Assembly: GCA_023433185.1 (NCBI GenBank)
Contig: JAEZEN010000223.1
Span: 1 to 8,329 of the forward strand
Source of the DNA: Pseudomonadota bacterium
Lineage (GTDB): Bacteria; Pseudomonadota; Alphaproteobacteria; Rhizobiales; Kaistiaceae
Length of the DNA stretch: 8,329 bases
Direction: 5' to 3'
Part shown: in pieces, positions 7,079-8,329 of the stretch
Layout of the letters: each line of letters begins with the position of its first letter
How positions within the stretch are numbered: position 1 is the stretch's first letter
Program-made: the position numbers and the translations under genes
The notes under the pieces: generated by a model
What the model was told of the DNA's origin: nothing
The model's database searches: none
The model's input: only the letters and a program-made list of their open reading frames with translations

Positions 7079-7210
7079 TCCTCAGGTGCGAGAATCCGAA
7101 AAGATGGTTAATGAAGGCTGAAAGCCGCTGCCGCCCGTAAGGCACATGTTAGGATTCATTGCTTAAGCCTGAACGGGCCCGGCGGACGGGGGCAGGAGGA
7201 CGGGGCAGGG
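7079..7210. promoter_or_regulatory. Divergent intergenic region between bcsN and the binding-protein gene
   Basis: This 132-bp region must hold the promoters for both the cellulose operon (minus) and the plus-strand gene, unless transcription comes from further away. The centre (about 7091-7172) is clearly more A/T-rich than the flanks. It contains the perfect palindromes GCTTAAGC (7161-7168) and CGGGCCCG (7174-7181), a small hairpin-like GGCT/AGCC pair (7116-7126), and on the minus strand TTAACCAT (7111-7104), which resembles a CtrA half-site. No strong sigma-70 pair could be assigned on either strand. Confidence 0.45.
7184..7209 (+). repeat. Short imperfect tandem duplication covering the ribosome-binding site of the plus-strand gene
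   Basis: GGACGGGGGCAGG at 7184-7196 is repeated as GGACGGGGCAGG at 7198-7209, with a 14-bp period and one G fewer in the second copy. The junction creates AGGAGG (7194-7199), which is the likely Shine-Dalgarno for the GTG at 7211 (11-nt spacer). The run of G tracts may also fold in the mRNA and lower translation. Confidence 0.5.
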
Positions 7211-8329
7211 GTGAGAGTGGACAGGCAGGTGACATTGCTCGCGGCGGCGCTGCTCGCCGCGGCCGTGGCCGTGGCGGCGGCCGACGATGGCATCGCGGCC
7301 GACCAGATCCTCTTCGGCCAGTCCGCCGCCCTGAGCGGGCCCGCGGCCGAACTCGGGCTCGAGATGCAGCGCGGCATCCGCGCCGCCTTCGCCGAAGCCA
7401 ACGCCCAGGGCGGAATCGACGGCCGCGAAATCCGCCTGGTGTCCCGCGACGACCGCTACGAACCCGAGGCCGCGATCGCCAACACCGAGGCGCTCATCGG
7501 CCAGGACCGTGTCTTTGCCCTGATCGGCGCGGTCGGCACGCCGACCTCGGCCGCCGTCGCGCCGATCGCCAGGGCGGCGGGCGTGCCCTTCATCGCCCCC
7601 TTCACCGGCGCCGAGTTCCTGCGCAACCCCGCCCTCACCGACGTGGTGAACATCCGCGCCTCCTACTTCGAGGAGACCGAGACGATCGTCGATCGCCTCG
7701 TCCGGGAGGCGGGAGTGAACCGGATCGCCGTGCTCTTCCAGGACGACTCGTACGGCCGGACGGGGCTCGACGGGGTCACCCGGGCGCTCGCCCGGCGCGA
7801 CATGTCGCCCGTCGCGACCGGGACCTACCTCCGCAACACCACCGCGGTGAAGACCGCCCTCCTCGGCATCCGGGCCGCCGCCCCCGAGGCCATCGTCATC
7901 ATCGGCGCCTACCAGCCGAGCGCGGTCTTCACCCAGTGGGCGCGCAAGCTCGGCATCGACGCCGTGATCGCCAACATCTCCTTCGTCGGCGCCAATGCCC
8001 TCGCAAAGGCCAGCGGGCCGGCCGGAGAGGGCGTCTACGTCACCCAGGTCGTGCCGTTCCCCGACGGGGACGAGATGCCGCTCCTGGGCGAGTATCGCGC
8101 GGCACTGGCAGCGCTCGAGCCGGATGCGCGGCCGGGCTTCGGCTCGCTCGAGGGCTACATCGCCGGCCGGCTGACCCTCGACGTGCTCCGCCATCTCGGC
8201 CCCGAGCCGACGCGCGAAGCGTTCATCGCCGCCCTCGCCGAGGTCGGGACCTTCGACATCGGCGGCTTCGTCCTCCGCTACGGCCCGGGCGACAACCGCG
8301 GCTCGGACCAGGTCTTCCTGACCATGATC
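7211..8329 (+). CDS. Periplasmic ligand-binding protein of the branched-chain amino acid (type I) family, open at the right edge
   Basis: There are 373 codons without a stop, and the gene continues beyond the window. No ATG lies in frame upstream. GTG 7211 is chosen for the AGGAGG at 7194-7199, with GTG 7217 and 7229 as alternatives. Residues about 7-24 form a signal-peptide core. The protein shows the Peripla_BP_6/LivJ-type fold: FGQSAALSGPAAELG at 35-49, QGGIDGREIRLVSRDD at 66-81, a GAVGTPTSAAVAPIA stretch at 106-120, GVPFIAPFTGAE at 124-135, VLFQDDSYGR at 174-183, and GSLEGYIAGR at 311-320. The usual length for a free binding protein is 370-420 residues, so the domain is nearly complete. 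No transporter permease or ATPase gene is visible. It may be an orphan binding protein for an ABC transporter or the sensor domain of a longer membrane signalling protein. The ligand cannot be told. It is transcribed away from the cellulose operon. Confidence 0.88.
   Translation, partial: MRVDRQVTLLAAALLAAAVAVAAADDGIAADQILFGQSAALSGPAAELGLEMQRGIRAAFAEANAQGGIDGREIRLVSRDDRYEPEAAIANTEALIGQDRVFALIGAVGTPTSAAVAPIARAAGVPFIAPFTGAEFLRNPALTDVVNIRASYFEETETIVDRLVREAGVNRIAVLFQDDSYGRTGLDGVTRALARRDMSPVATGTYLRNTTAVKTALLGIRAAAPEAIVIIGAYQPSAVFTQWARKLGIDAVIANISFVGANALAKASGPAGEGVYVTQVVPFPDGDEMPLLGEYRAALAALEPDARPGFGSLEGYIAGRLTLDVLRHLGPEPTREAFIAALAEVGTFDIGGFVLRYGPGDNRGSDQVFLTMI

Noticed and set aside
7127..7155. 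Sigma-70 promoter for the binding-protein gene with TAGGAT as -10 (7150-7155)
   Set aside because: No acceptable -35 lies at the right distance, and the -10 matches only four of six positions.
7175..7211. G-quadruplex at the start of the binding-protein gene
   Set aside because: Four G tracts are present but two loops are 9-10 nt, outside the canonical limit, so folding is doubtful.
7163..8194. Minus-strand open frame (343 codons) opposite the binding-protein gene
   Set aside because: The product is Gly/Asp/Arg/His-rich without motifs, whereas the plus strand encodes a clear type I binding protein.

Overview
The window is high-GC DNA (roughly two thirds G+C by eye, strong G/C third-codon bias) from an alphaproteobacterium, most likely of the order Hyphomicrobiales (Rhizobiales). 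The main evidence is a cellulose-synthesis operon of the bcsN-bcsA-bcsB-bcsZ type. BcsN is a lipoprotein family largely confined to that group, and BcsA, BcsB and BcsZ have the alphaproteobacterial style of sequence.

Layout. Nearly everything from 1 to 7078 is on the minus strand and is read right to left as one probable transcription unit. The order is bcsN (6107-7078, predicted lipoprotein), a 116-bp leader (5991-6106), bcsA (3789-5990, catalytic synthase with a c-di-GMP-binding PilZ domain), bcsB (1261-3792, periplasmic co-polymerase subunit), bcsZ (227-1264, periplasmic family 8 glycoside hydrolase), and the first 78 codons of a further gene (1-236) that runs off the left edge. bcsA/bcsB and bcsB/bcsZ each overlap by 4 bp with the same GTGA arrangement, and bcsZ/next gene overlap by 10 bp, so the last four genes look translationally coupled. 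A 132-bp divergent intergenic region (7079-7210) separates bcsN from a plus-strand gene for a periplasmic ligand-binding protein of the branched-chain amino acid (type I) class. That gene is open at the right edge.

How the parts work together. BcsA polymerises UDP-glucose into beta-1,4-glucan and threads it through the inner membrane when c-di-GMP binds its PilZ domain. BcsB is anchored by one C-terminal helix and guides the chain in the periplasm. BcsZ trims or edits glucan there. BcsN is an envelope lipoprotein of unknown mechanism tied to this operon type. No BcsC-type outer-membrane pore or TPR scaffold is visible, and the partial gene at 1-236 is the natural place to look for one.

No RNA genes, insertion sequences, CRISPR arrays or prophage signs were seen. 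This looks like a recognisable operon rather than a wholly new system. The points most worth a second look are: Asn in place of the expected general-base Asp in BcsZ; a Shine-Dalgarno-led mini-ORF in frame with bcsA but closed by a stop; a patch of rare codons within a bcsA membrane segment; the uncertain, Arg-rich start of BcsN; and the possibility that the divergent binding-protein gene is the sensor part of a larger signalling protein.
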